A stretch of DNA of 64,000 nt from UKL13-2 sp038321965 (GTDB lineage: Bacteria > Pseudomonadota > Gammaproteobacteria > Burkholderiales > Usitatibacteraceae): assembly GCA_038321965.1 (NCBI GenBank), contig JBBQFL010000002.1, forward strand, positions 172,608 to 236,607. The letters run 5' to 3'. The notes beneath the pieces were generated by a model. The model was given only the letters and a program-made list of their open reading frames with translations, made no database searches and was not told the DNA's origin. The position numbers were made by a program, and so were the translations under genes. This document shows, piece after piece, positions 51,732 to 59,945 of this stretch; positions within the stretch are counted from its first letter, which is position 1, and every line of letters starts with the position of its first letter.

Positions 51732-53125
51732 TCGCCGCCTCCGGTGCCCGCGAGCGCCGGCGCGACGCCGCCGACGGAGCCCGCACCCATCGTGATCACC
51801 ACATCACCATCGCGCACCCGGCTCAATACCGCCTCGGGAATCTCACTGGCGGTCTCAACGAACAGCGGTTCGACTTTTCCAGCAACCCGCAACGCACGTG
51901 CCAACGCCCGGCCATCAGCGGCGACGATGGGTGCTTCACCTGCAGGATAGACATCGGCGAGAATCAGTTCGTCCGCCGTAGACATCACCTTCACAAAGTC
52001 TTCGAACAGATCTCGTGTGCGCGTGTATCGATGCGGCTGGAACGCGAGCACGATGCGCTTGCCCGGAAATGCGCCGCGCGCGGCTGCCAGCACGGCAGCC
52101 ATTTCAACCGGGTGATGCCCGTAATCATCGATCAAGGTAAAGGTCCCGCCTGAGGCAATTGCGATCTCGCCGTAGCGCTGGAACCGCCGCCCCACACCGG
52201 TGAAGCTGCCCAGGGCCTTGACGATATGCGCATCCGAAATGCCGATCTCGCGGGCAATGGCGATGGCGGACAAGGCATTCAAGACGTTGTGTGAACCCGC
52301 CAGATTCAGCTCCACATCCAGCACGCTGCGATCACTGCCGTTGACTGCCGTGAAATTCATCCGCCCATTTGCCGCGACGACATTTACCGCACGTAGCTCG
52401 GCGTCGGCGCCCATGCCGTAAGTGCGAATCGGCTTACTCAAACGCGGCAGAACGTCGCGCACATTCGGGTCATCCACGCACACCACGGCGAGCCCATAGA
52501 AGGGCAAGTGCTCCAGGAACTCCACGAAGGCCGATTTCAATTTCTCGAAATCGTGCTCGTAGGTGTCCATGTGGTCCTGATCAATATTGGTCACCACGGC
52601 CATGATCGGCTGCAGGTAGAGAAACGAGGCATCGGACTCATCCGCTTCGGCGACCAGAAATTCACCGCTCCCCAGCCGCGCGTTGGAACCGATGGAATTG
52701 AGGCGACCGCCAATCACGCAAGTCGGGTCCAGCCCGGCTTCACCGAGCACGTGCGAAATCAGCGAGGTTGTGGTCGTCTTGCCGTGCGTACCGGCGATGG
52801 CGATACCCTGTTTGAAGCGCATCAATTCAGCCAGCATCATTGCGCGTGGCACCACCGGTACCCGGGCGGCTTTTGCCGCGACAACCTCGGGGTTGTCCGC
52901 TTTTACCGCACTGGAGATGACGACCACATCAGCGCCCGCAATGTTTGATGCCGCGTGATTGATGAGAATCTTTGCGCCCAGCGAGCGCAAGCGCTTCACC
53001 ACGGCGGTTTCGCTCAAATCCGAGCCACCGACCGAATAGCCGAGATTGATGAGCACTTCCGCGATGCCAGACATGCCGGAGCCGCCAATGCCGATGAAGT
53101 GGAGATGCTTTACTTTATGTTTCAT
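51728..53125 (-). CDS. murC: UDP-N-acetylmuramate--L-alanine ligase MurC
   Basis: A 465-residue Mur ligase. The start HFIGIGGSGMSGIAEVLINLGY binds the UDP part, GTHGKTTTTSLISHVL is the P-loop near residue 114, and DDYGHHPVEMAAVLAAAR lies in the C-terminal domain. It adds L-Ala to UDP-MurNAc, the first amino acid of the stem peptide. It is separated from murG by a 419-bp repeat region, which is unusual for this cluster. Confidence 0.98.
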   Translation of the reverse strand: MKHKVKHLHFIGIGGSGMSGIAEVLINLGYSVGGSDLSETAVVKRLRSLGAKILINHAASNIAGADVVVISSAVKADNPEVVAAKAARVPVVPRAMMLAELMRFKQGIAIAGTHGKTTTTSLISHVLGEAGLDPTCVIGGRLNSIGSNARLGSGEFLVAEADESDASFLYLQPIMAVVTNIDQDHMDTYEHDFEKLKSAFVEFLEHLPFYGLAVVCVDDPNVRDVLPRLSKPIRTYGMGADAELRAVNVVAANGRMNFTAVNGSDRSVLDVELNLAGSHNVLNALSAIAIAREIGISDAHIVKALGSFTGVGRRFQRYGEIAIASGGTFTLIDDYGHHPVEMAAVLAAARGAFPGKRIVLAFQPHRYTRTRDLFEDFVKVMSTADELILADVYPAGEAPIVAADGRALARALRVAGKVEPLFVETASEIPEAVLSRVRDGDVVITMGAGSVGGVAPALAGTGGGE

Positions 53126-53226
53126 TGAGGTTGACTACGTTTCATTTTTGCGGAGTTGATTTGCTGCGACGCCGTCTCCCACAGGCCCTCGCGTGAAAAA
53201 TTCGTACAACAAACGTAAACACGTGT

Positions 53227-53301
53227 CGCCGCAAAATACTCCTTCCCCTGGCAACAGGGGAAGGCTGGGATGGGGTCGCTGCGCAAATGAAGTGGCGACG
53301 C
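53227..53301. repeat. REP-like unit A
   Basis: The palindrome CCTTCCCCTG-GCAA-CAGGGGAAGG is at 53241-53264, followed by CTGGGATGGGGTCG. It is nearly identical to unit C, 204 bases further on. Confidence 0.75.
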
Positions 53302-53311
53302 ACCGAACGGC

Positions 53312-53355
53312 ACACCCCCATCCCAACCTTCCCCCTCGACTGCGGGGGAAGGAGC
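53312..53355. repeat. REP-like unit B, inverted
   Basis: CCTTCCCCC (53327-53335) and GGGGGAAGG (53344-53352) flank the loop TCGACTGC. The tail CCCCCATCCCA lies on the left, so the unit points opposite to A and C. Its arms match theirs over most positions. Confidence 0.7.
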
Positions 53356-53430
53356 CAAACCGCTGCGCAATAGACGTCATCACGTTCGAAATCACGTGAA
53401 GCAATACGAGCAACAAACGAGGCCACACAT

Positions 53431-53505
53431 CGCCGCGAAATACTCCTTCCCCTGGCAACAGGGGAAGGCTGGGATGGGGTCGATGCGCCAATGAAATGAG
53501 GACGC
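53431..53505. repeat. REP-like unit C
   Basis: CCTTCCCCTG-GCAA-CAGGGGAAGG at 53445-53468, with the same flanks and tail as unit A. It ends about 40 bases before the murG stop. Confidence 0.75.
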
Positions 53506-53544
53506 TCGGGCGCGCAAGCAAGTGCAATTCGGATTGGCGGCAAC

Positions 53545-54657
53545 TCATTTGGCACCCACCAATTCACTGCATACCATTGCACAGCGCTCAGTGGCATCAG
53601 GTTTTCCAAGAGACCGCGCAATCGTGGCCATGGCCAGTAATTTCTCGCGCGTCAGTCCTTTGATTTGTTGCGCCAGCGTTTGCGGCGTCGTTTCCAATTG
53701 CTTCACCAGCACACCCGCACCGGCATCTGAGAGGAATTGCGCATTTGCCAGTTGCTCTTCAGCGACAAAATACGGCAGCGGCACCAGCACGCTTGCCACA
53801 CCCGCGACCGCAAGTTCGGCGACGGTAATGGCACCGGCGCGGCAGAGCAACACGTCGCACCACGCATATTTTTCGCTCATGTCGTTGATGAACGGCAGCA
53901 CCGATGCCTCGACATTGGCAGCGCCGTAAGCGGCCACCAGTTCTTGGTAATTCTTTTCACCGGACTGGTGTATGACTTCAGGGCGCTCGGCTTTCGGTAT
54001 CGTCGCCAACGCGGCGACGACCAGATCATTGAGCGTTTTTGCGCCCAGACTGCCGCCGACGATTAGCAGCCGTACCGCACCGTTGCGACCGGCTAACCGC
54101 GCTGCGGGCGCAGGCAAGGAAGCAATATCTGCCCGCACCGGCGTACCCAGCCATTCGACAACGCGTGGCTTGGGCAACAGCTTCGCCAGCGCATTCTTTG
54201 GCGTCTGCTCGAACGTCTTTGGAAAGCCGACCAGCACACGATCAGCAATCAGCGCCAGTACCCGATTGGTCAGCCCGGCATGGGCGCCAGGCTCATGCAC
54301 GACCAACGGCTTGCCGCACAGCACGCCCATCATGCCGCCGGGAAAGGCGATGTAGCCACCCATCGACACCACCACATCGGGTTTGACGCGGCGGATGATA
54401 CGCAACGATTGCCAGAACGCGCGCAACAGCACCAACAGCAGCAGCAGCCACGCGACTACGCCCTTGCTGCGCACGCCGGACATCTGCACAACTTCAATCG
54501 GGTAACCCGCCTGACCGACAAGCTTGTGCTCCATACCCGTCGGCGTGGCGAGCCAGACAATCGACCAGCCACCTTCGACCAGCACTTCTGCGATCGCCAG
54601 CCCCGGGTAAATATGGCCGCCAGTTCCCGCCGCCATGATGAGTGCAGTGCGCTTCAT
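53545..54657 (-). CDS. murG: Undecaprenyl-PP-MurNAc-pentapeptide N-acetylglucosaminyltransferase MurG
   Basis: A 370-residue GT-B glycosyltransferase. The start MAAGTGGHIYPGLAIAEVL holds the first G-loop, VVSMGGYIAFPGGMMG the second, and VGGSLGAKTLNDLV and CRAGAITVAELAVAG bind UDP-GlcNAc. It converts lipid I to lipid II at the inner membrane. ATG 54657 overlaps the ftsW stop (ATGA), so the much longer open frame to 55080 is rejected. An insert of hydrophobic residues near 70-85 (WLLLLLVLLRAF) should strengthen membrane contact. Confidence 0.97.
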   Translation of the reverse strand: MKRTALIMAAGTGGHIYPGLAIAEVLVEGGWSIVWLATPTGMEHKLVGQAGYPIEVVQMSGVRSKGVVAWLLLLLVLLRAFWQSLRIIRRVKPDVVVSMGGYIAFPGGMMGVLCGKPLVVHEPGAHAGLTNRVLALIADRVLVGFPKTFEQTPKNALAKLLPKPRVVEWLGTPVRADIASLPAPAARLAGRNGAVRLLIVGGSLGAKTLNDLVVAALATIPKAERPEVIHQSGEKNYQELVAAYGAANVEASVLPFINDMSEKYAWCDVLLCRAGAITVAELAVAGVASVLVPLPYFVAEEQLANAQFLSDAGAGVLVKQLETTPQTLAQQIKGLTREKLLAMATIARSLGKPDATERCAMVCSELVGAK

Positions 54658-55823
54658 TTTCTGCGTGCACCTTTGACAGCGGTCTTGCTGGAGCTGGCTC
54701 GGTTCTCCGCATCGATACGCAACAGCACCGCAACCGCGACGCAATTGACGACGATGCCGGTACCGCCATAGGACATGAACGGCAGCGTGAGGCCCTTGGT
54801 CGGCAGCACACCCATGTTCACGCCCATATTGATCAGTGTCTGCACTGATAGCCACACGCCGATGCCTTGCGCGACCAGTGAGGCAAAGTACTTTTCGCGC
54901 ATCATCGCTTCGCGGCCCACCGCAAACGCGCGGTAGATGAAGACCACAAACAGCGCGAGAACCACGGTGATGCCGACAAAGCCCAGCTCTTCGGCGATCA
55001 CAGCCAGCAGGAAATCGGTATGGGCCTCGGGCAGATAGAAAAGTTTCTCCACGCTGCCGCCCAGACCAACGCCCAGCCATTCACCGCGGCCAAAGGCGAT
55101 CAACGAGTGCGACAACTGATAGCCCTTGCCATACGCGTCGGCCCAGGGATCCATGAAACCGATGATGCGTTGCAGCCGGTATGGCGACGAAATGATGAGT
55201 ACGACGAAGGCAACGGCGAGCAGCAAAATCAGGCCGACAAATACGCGCCAATTCAGCCCGCCGAGGAACAGTACTGCCATGGCAATGGACGTGATTACCA
55301 CCAACGCACCGAAGTCAGGTTGTCGTAACAACATCGCGCCGGTGAAGACCATCACGGCCAGCATTGGCAAGAAGCCCTTTTTGAAGTCATTCATGAAGGC
55401 GGCTTTGCGAACTGTGTAGTCGGCGGCATAGAGCACAACAAAAAACTTCATCAATTCGGACGGCTGCATGCTGGTGAAGCCCAGCGAAATCCAGCGGCGT
55501 GAGCCGTTCACATCGCGGCCGATGCCGGGAATCAACACCAGCACCAGCAGGAATCCGCCGATGATGAAGAGCGGCATCGCCAACCTCTGCCAGAGGGAGA
55601 TCGGAATCTGGAAAGTTATGCCGGCCGCCACCAGCGCGATCACCAGGAAAACACCATGGCGCATCAGGTAGTAGTGCATGCGATAGCCGGTGGACTTCTC
55701 CGCTTCCGACATCGCAATGGACGATGAATAGACCATCACCAGACCCAGCGCCAGAAGCAAGGCGACGCTCCAGAACAACGTCATGTCGAGCTCGGCACGC
55801 GGCGTAGCGGGGCTATAGAGCAT
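54654..55823 (-). CDS. ftsW: Septal peptidoglycan polymerase FtsW
   Basis: A 389-residue SEDS-family glycosyltransferase with about ten membrane helices. Family motifs visible are SRRWISLGFTSMQPSELMK, RQPDFGALVVI, GLGGSVEKLFYLPEAHTDF and the C-terminal PTKGLTLPFMSYGGTGIV. It polymerises lipid II together with FtsI. ATG 55823 (MLYSPATP) overlaps the murD stop by 11 bases; the open frame to 55970 lies inside murD and is rejected. Confidence 0.97.
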   Translation of the reverse strand: MLYSPATPRAELDMTLFWSVALLLALGLVMVYSSSIAMSEAEKSTGYRMHYYLMRHGVFLVIALVAAGITFQIPISLWQRLAMPLFIIGGFLLVLVLIPGIGRDVNGSRRWISLGFTSMQPSELMKFFVVLYAADYTVRKAAFMNDFKKGFLPMLAVMVFTGAMLLRQPDFGALVVITSIAMAVLFLGGLNWRVFVGLILLLAVAFVVLIISSPYRLQRIIGFMDPWADAYGKGYQLSHSLIAFGRGEWLGVGLGGSVEKLFYLPEAHTDFLLAVIAEELGFVGITVVLALFVVFIYRAFAVGREAMMREKYFASLVAQGIGVWLSVQTLINMGVNMGVLPTKGLTLPFMSYGGTGIVVNCVAVAVLLRIDAENRASSSKTAVKGARRK

Positions 55824-57237
55824 GGCTGCCTCCGCCTGACTCAATGTGCTGTTTAAACGTACGCACGCACGCGGCAAACACCTCACCGCGATGGTTGTAG
55901 TTGTTGAACATATCAAAGCTTGAGCACGCTGGCGACAACAGCACGGCATCGCCAGGTGACGCGGCAGCAAATGCTTTCTCTACTGCAGCCTGCATGGAGG
56001 CGGCATGTATGCAAGCTACGCGGGACGACGTAATGGCGGACTCGATCAACCTGGCATCCTTGCCGATCAACACCACGGCGCGCGCGCGCTTTCGCACCGG
56101 TTCGGCCAAGGGCGAGAAATCCTGCTCTTTGCCAAGTCCACCGGCAATTAATATGGTTGGTACCGTCATGCCATTCAGTGCGGCAACGGTGGAGCCGACA
56201 TTGGTGCCTTTTGAGTCATCGAAAAACGTCACGCCGGCAATGACGCCAACGTTTTCCAGGCGATGCGGCAACCCCTTGAACTGGCGTAAGCCGTCCTCCA
56301 GCTTCGCAGCATCCGCGCCGATAGCGCGGCACAGGGCAAATGCGGCCAGCGCATTGGCGGCGTTGTGCAGGCCGGCCAGCGGCATATCGGCGAGTAACAT
56401 CAGCAGCTCATGGCCTTGCGTGAGCGCGCCAGCGTCGACGCCGAAGTCCGCTTCGTCCGTTGCGGGGTCACTGCCGAAGGTGTTGCACGGCAGTTTTGCT
56501 TCGCGCATCAGCATGCTCGCCGGGTCCTCGCGGTTGAGAACCTGATGTGCCGCATGCGTAAAGATTCGCTGCTTGGCGGCCGCGTACTCATTCATCGAAC
56601 GGTAGCGGTCCAGATGGTCCTGCGAGAGGTTCAACATCGCGGCGCTGTCGAGGCGCAGCGACCGTGTAGTCTCGAGCTGAAAGCTCGATAATTCGATCAC
56701 GTACACATCCGGCTGACCATCAGCTGCCGTCTGGTGAAGTGCGTCAAGCACGGGCAGCCCGATATTGCCGGCAATGACCGTTTTCAATCCCGCCGCGCGA
56801 CACATCGCCCCTGCCATCGCAGTAACAGTCGATTTTCCGTTGGATCCGGTGATGCCGATCACTTTGGGTTTCTTTCCTGTCGCTTCATTTATTTCGCTTT
56901 GTTCCCACGCAAAGAGCTCGATGTCCCCAATGAAATTTTTGCCTTCAGCGACCGCCCGCGCGATGGCCGGATCACACGCGGGCCCAGCAACGGCCACGCC
57001 CGGGCTAGCAACAATGAGTTCGGCGTCGCCAAAGAGGGCATCGGTGTTGTTGCCAAACCCGGGCCCGGTGACGAGTTCGACACCGGGATGACGGGCGCGA
57101 AACTGATCGGCGCCAGGCGGGTTGGTTCGGCTGTCGGCGACTCGCACACGAGCACCCATTCGCGTGAGGTAGTCGACGACGGATCGCCCGGTGTCTCCCG
57201 CGCCAAGAACAAGAATGCGTTTGTCATGCCAATCCAC
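55813..57237 (-). CDS. murD: UDP-N-acetylmuramoylalanine--D-glutamate ligase MurD
   Basis: A 474-residue Mur ligase. ILVLGAGDTGRSVVDYLTRMGA binds the UDP moiety, GITGSNGKSTVTAM is the P-loop near residue 130, SQDHLDRYRSM and FDDSKGTNVGSTVAAL follow, and LLSPACSSFDMFNNYNHRG is the C-terminal signature. It adds D-Glu to UDP-MurNAc-L-Ala. A 127-bp gap separates it from mraY, and a long inverted repeat lies there. Confidence 0.97.
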   Translation of the reverse strand: MDWHDKRILVLGAGDTGRSVVDYLTRMGARVRVADSRTNPPGADQFRARHPGVELVTGPGFGNNTDALFGDAELIVASPGVAVAGPACDPAIARAVAEGKNFIGDIELFAWEQSEINEATGKKPKVIGITGSNGKSTVTAMAGAMCRAAGLKTVIAGNIGLPVLDALHQTAADGQPDVYVIELSSFQLETTRSLRLDSAAMLNLSQDHLDRYRSMNEYAAAKQRIFTHAAHQVLNREDPASMLMREAKLPCNTFGSDPATDEADFGVDAGALTQGHELLMLLADMPLAGLHNAANALAAFALCRAIGADAAKLEDGLRQFKGLPHRLENVGVIAGVTFFDDSKGTNVGSTVAALNGMTVPTILIAGGLGKEQDFSPLAEPVRKRARAVVLIGKDARLIESAITSSRVACIHAASMQAAVEKAFAAASPGDAVLLSPACSSFDMFNNYNHRGEVFAACVRTFKQHIESGGGSHAL

Positions 57238-57274
57238 CTCCGAGCTCTATCTGTTACGCTGACTACAAAACATC

Positions 57275-57340
57275 AAACACCAGCACCGGTGCGCCATTTC
57301 GCGCATTTTTGCCCCGTGATGCCCGCCATTGCTGGTGTTT
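57275..57340. repeat. Inverted repeat between mraY and murD
   Basis: AAACACCAGCA (57275-57285) and TGCTGGTGTTT (57330-57340) are perfect 11-base arms 44 bases apart. In the mRNA they could form a long-range stem just ahead of murD. No U-run follows. Confidence 0.45.
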
Positions 57341-57364
57341 TCCATTTCAAAATGGGTCATTGCC

Positions 57365-58450
57365 CTACCTCAACTTCAATGTGGAAAGCCCGAACAACAC
57401 CAGCATCATCGTGATAATCCAGAAGCGGACCACCACCTGATTCTCTTTCCAGCCCTTCAATTCGTAGTGATGGTGAAGTGGCGCCATGCGGAAGACGCGC
57501 TTGCCGGTAAGCTTGAAGCTGGCCACCTGAATCATCACCGAGAGCGTCTCGACAACGAACACGCCGCCCATGATGATGAGCACGATCTCTTGCCTGCAGA
57601 CCATCGCGACCATGCCGAGTGCGCCGCCGAGCGCCAGTGCACCGACATCACCCATGAACACTTCAGCGGGATAGGCGTTGAACCAGAGGAACGCCAGTCC
57701 GGCACCGGCAATCGCACCGCAGAAGATAGCGAGCTCGCCGGCACCGGCGATGTGTGGCACGCCCAGATAAGTGGCGAATACCTTGTTGCCAGCGACATAC
57801 GCGAAGATGGCAAGCGCAGAAGCCACCATGACGGTCGGCATGATCGCGAGGCCATCCAGACCGTCAGTGAGATTGACGGCATTCGAAAACCCAACCACTA
57901 CAAACCAGCCAAGCACAATAAAGCCGATCGTACCCAGCGGGATGGCGACCGTTTTGAAAAAGGGCACGATCAAGCTGGTCTGTTGCGGCAGATTGGTGCG
58001 ATAGGCGAGATAAGAAAGCGCCATGCCCGCAATCACCGTCTGCCAAAACATTTTTGCGCCAGCCGAAAGCCCTTTCGGATTCTTGTGAACCACCTTGCGG
58101 TAGTCGTCGATCCAGCCGATGCCGCCGAAGCCGATGGTCGTCACCAGACATGCCCAGACATAGCGATTTTCAAGATCGCCCCAGAGCAATGTCGTCACCG
58201 TGACTGACGCAAGAATGAGTGCGCCGCCCATAGTCGGCGTACCGGCCTTGACCAGATGCGTTTGTGGTCCGTCATCGCGCACCGATTGGCCGATTTTCAG
58301 GGACGTCAACTTGCGGATCATCCACGGCCCGATGATGAACGAGATGGCCAGCGACGTCAGCGCCGCCAGCACCGTGCGCAGCGTGATGTACTGAAACACG
58401 CTAAACGCGCGCACGTCTTTGGCCAGGTATTGAAATAGCTCCAGGAGCAT
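57365..58450 (-). CDS. mraY: Phospho-MurNAc-pentapeptide translocase MraY
   Basis: A 361-residue integral membrane enzyme with about ten helices, of standard length. KAGTPTMGG, FGGIGWIDDYRKV (Asp-Asp), NAVNLTDGLDGLAI, FMGDVGALALGGALG and MAPLHHHYELKGW are the five family motifs. It moves phospho-MurNAc-pentapeptide to undecaprenyl phosphate, giving lipid I. The start ATG 58450 (MLLELFQYL) is chosen over the frame to 58507. It is 106 bp after murF. Confidence 0.97.
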   Translation of the reverse strand: MLLELFQYLAKDVRAFSVFQYITLRTVLAALTSLAISFIIGPWMIRKLTSLKIGQSVRDDGPQTHLVKAGTPTMGGALILASVTVTTLLWGDLENRYVWACLVTTIGFGGIGWIDDYRKVVHKNPKGLSAGAKMFWQTVIAGMALSYLAYRTNLPQQTSLIVPFFKTVAIPLGTIGFIVLGWFVVVGFSNAVNLTDGLDGLAIMPTVMVASALAIFAYVAGNKVFATYLGVPHIAGAGELAIFCGAIAGAGLAFLWFNAYPAEVFMGDVGALALGGALGMVAMVCRQEIVLIIMGGVFVVETLSVMIQVASFKLTGKRVFRMAPLHHHYELKGWKENQVVVRFWIITMMLVLFGLSTLKLR

Positions 58451-58556
58451 CAGCGTCGCCCTTCGAGTACGGGATACGTATAAATTGTGCAAGACAACAT
58501 CCTGCACAGCGGGCGTTCGACACAGATTTCAAATTCAATTTTTCGATCAGAGCGCA

Positions 58557-59945
58557 TCAGTGATGCCCGCCTTGATAGTCCGGAACAAGTTGCGCCACCA
58601 CGCGCTCCATCGCCATGAACCGCGAACCCTTGATGAGAACATTGGTGTCGGCAGTCAATCGGGGTTTGATCGCGGCAGCAAGCACATCGACCTGCTGATA
58701 ATGTTCGCCCCCTTTGCCAAACACGGTCACCGCATCGCGCATCAGATCGCCGGTCGCACACAGCGACTCGATACCGGCATCGCGGGCGAATGCGGCGACA
58801 TCGGCGTGCATGGCAGCAGCCTCATGCCCGAGTTCACCCATGTCGCCCAATACGAGGATGCGTGGCGGCGGGAGTTTGGCAAGCACAGCGATGGCGGCTT
58901 TAACTGAATCGGGATTGGCGTTGTAAGTGTCGTCAATGATGGTGGCCGAATTGTGGCCGCGATATATTTGCAGTCTTCCCGCGACGCCGGTAAACGCTTC
59001 GAGACCAGACTTGATCGCGGCCAAAGGAACACCCAGCGAAAGAGCACCGGCTGCCGCGGCGAGCGCGTTGCGCTGGTTATGCTGGCCCACCACCTTCAAG
59101 TGCACTTCGATTTCCGCACCTTTCCAGCGCAACGCCATGGCGCCACCAGCGTGGGTCGAGAACGTACCACGCAAGTCATCTTCGTCGCTGATGCCAAAAC
59201 TGATGGTCGGCCGGTGCGCGGCCAGCGTTTTCCAATAGGTTCCATAGCGGTCGTGCATGTTGATGACCGCTATGCCATCGAGCTTGAGCGCCGCAAAAAT
59301 CTCACCCTTGGCCGCCGCGATCGCATCGCGACTACCCAGTTCACCGATATGTGCAGTGCCCGCCATGATGACCAGTGCCGCGTCGGGCTCAACGAGCCGT
59401 GTCAGGTAACCAATTTCACCCAGATGATTCATCCCCAGTTCGAAAACGGCCAACTGGTGATCGGCATTCAGACGCAGCAACATCTGCGGCACACCGACAT
59501 CGTTATTCAGGTTACCTTCGGTTGCGAGTACTGCATCAGCACTCCCCAGATGCACGATGAAAATTGCGCGCAGCATCTCCTTCACGGTGGTCTTGCCGTT
59601 GCTGCCAGTCAGCGCCAGCATCGGGATCGCAAATCGGCGGCGCCACAATTGGGCGAGACGACCATAGGCTAGCCGGGTATCGCTCACCACAATCTGAGGA
59701 ATGGCCACATCGGCCACAAGACGGGACACCATGGCAGCACTCGCGCCACGCTCAGCCGCCCGTGCGACAAACGCGTGTCCATCAAAACTCAACCCACTGA
59801 GGGCGACAAACAGCTCGCCCGCTTTTATCGAGCGTGAGTCAGTTGAAACGCCGGTCAACAACGGGTCGGCGGCTGATGTGCCGGAGACAGCGACGTTGAA
59901 CGCGCTGGCAACTGTGGAAAGCTGCATTGAAAACCCGGCGCTCAT
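58557..59945 (-). CDS. murF: UDP-MurNAc-tripeptide--D-alanyl-D-alanine ligase MurF
   Basis: A 462-residue Mur ligase. The N-terminal domain shows VSTDSRSIKAGELFVAL, LTGSNGKTTVKEML is the P-loop near residue 115, ELGMNHLGEIGYLTRLV follows, and IIDDTYNANPDSVKAAI lies in the C-terminal half. It joins D-Ala-D-Ala, made by Ddl, to the tripeptide. ATG 59945 overlaps the murE stop (ATGA), which fixes the start over the longer frame to 59963. Confidence 0.97.
   Translation of the reverse strand: MSAGFSMQLSTVASAFNVAVSGTSAADPLLTGVSTDSRSIKAGELFVALSGLSFDGHAFVARAAERGASAAMVSRLVADVAIPQIVVSDTRLAYGRLAQLWRRRFAIPMLALTGSNGKTTVKEMLRAIFIVHLGSADAVLATEGNLNNDVGVPQMLLRLNADHQLAVFELGMNHLGEIGYLTRLVEPDAALVIMAGTAHIGELGSRDAIAAAKGEIFAALKLDGIAVINMHDRYGTYWKTLAAHRPTISFGISDEDDLRGTFSTHAGGAMALRWKGAEIEVHLKVVGQHNQRNALAAAAGALSLGVPLAAIKSGLEAFTGVAGRLQIYRGHNSATIIDDTYNANPDSVKAAIAVLAKLPPPRILVLGDMGELGHEAAAMHADVAAFARDAGIESLCATGDLMRDAVTVFGKGGEHYQQVDVLAAAIKPRLTADTNVLIKGSRFMAMERVVAQLVPDYQGGHH

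Larger units (their letters stand above)
53126..53544. other. murG-murC spacer filled with REP-like repeats
   Basis: No gene. Three palindromic units in alternating orientation occupy it (A 53241-53264, B 53327-53352 inverted, C 53445-53468). Around units A and C about 75 bases are nearly identical (from 53227 and from 53431; about six mismatches). Open frames here exist only because the repeats lack stops. Confidence 0.75.

Noticed and set aside
53135..53621. Two minus-strand frames of 137 and 159 residues
   Set aside because: They translate the REP-like repeats and show repeated peptide blocks in different phases, as expected of non-coding repeats.
54658..55080. N-terminal extension of murG to 55080
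   Set aside because: The region codes for FtsW in another frame, and ATG 54657 overlaps the ftsW stop in the usual way.
57329..58207. 292-residue open frame on the plus strand
   Set aside because: Antisense to mraY, very rich in His/Arg/Asp as expected of a shadow frame, and without recognisable motifs.
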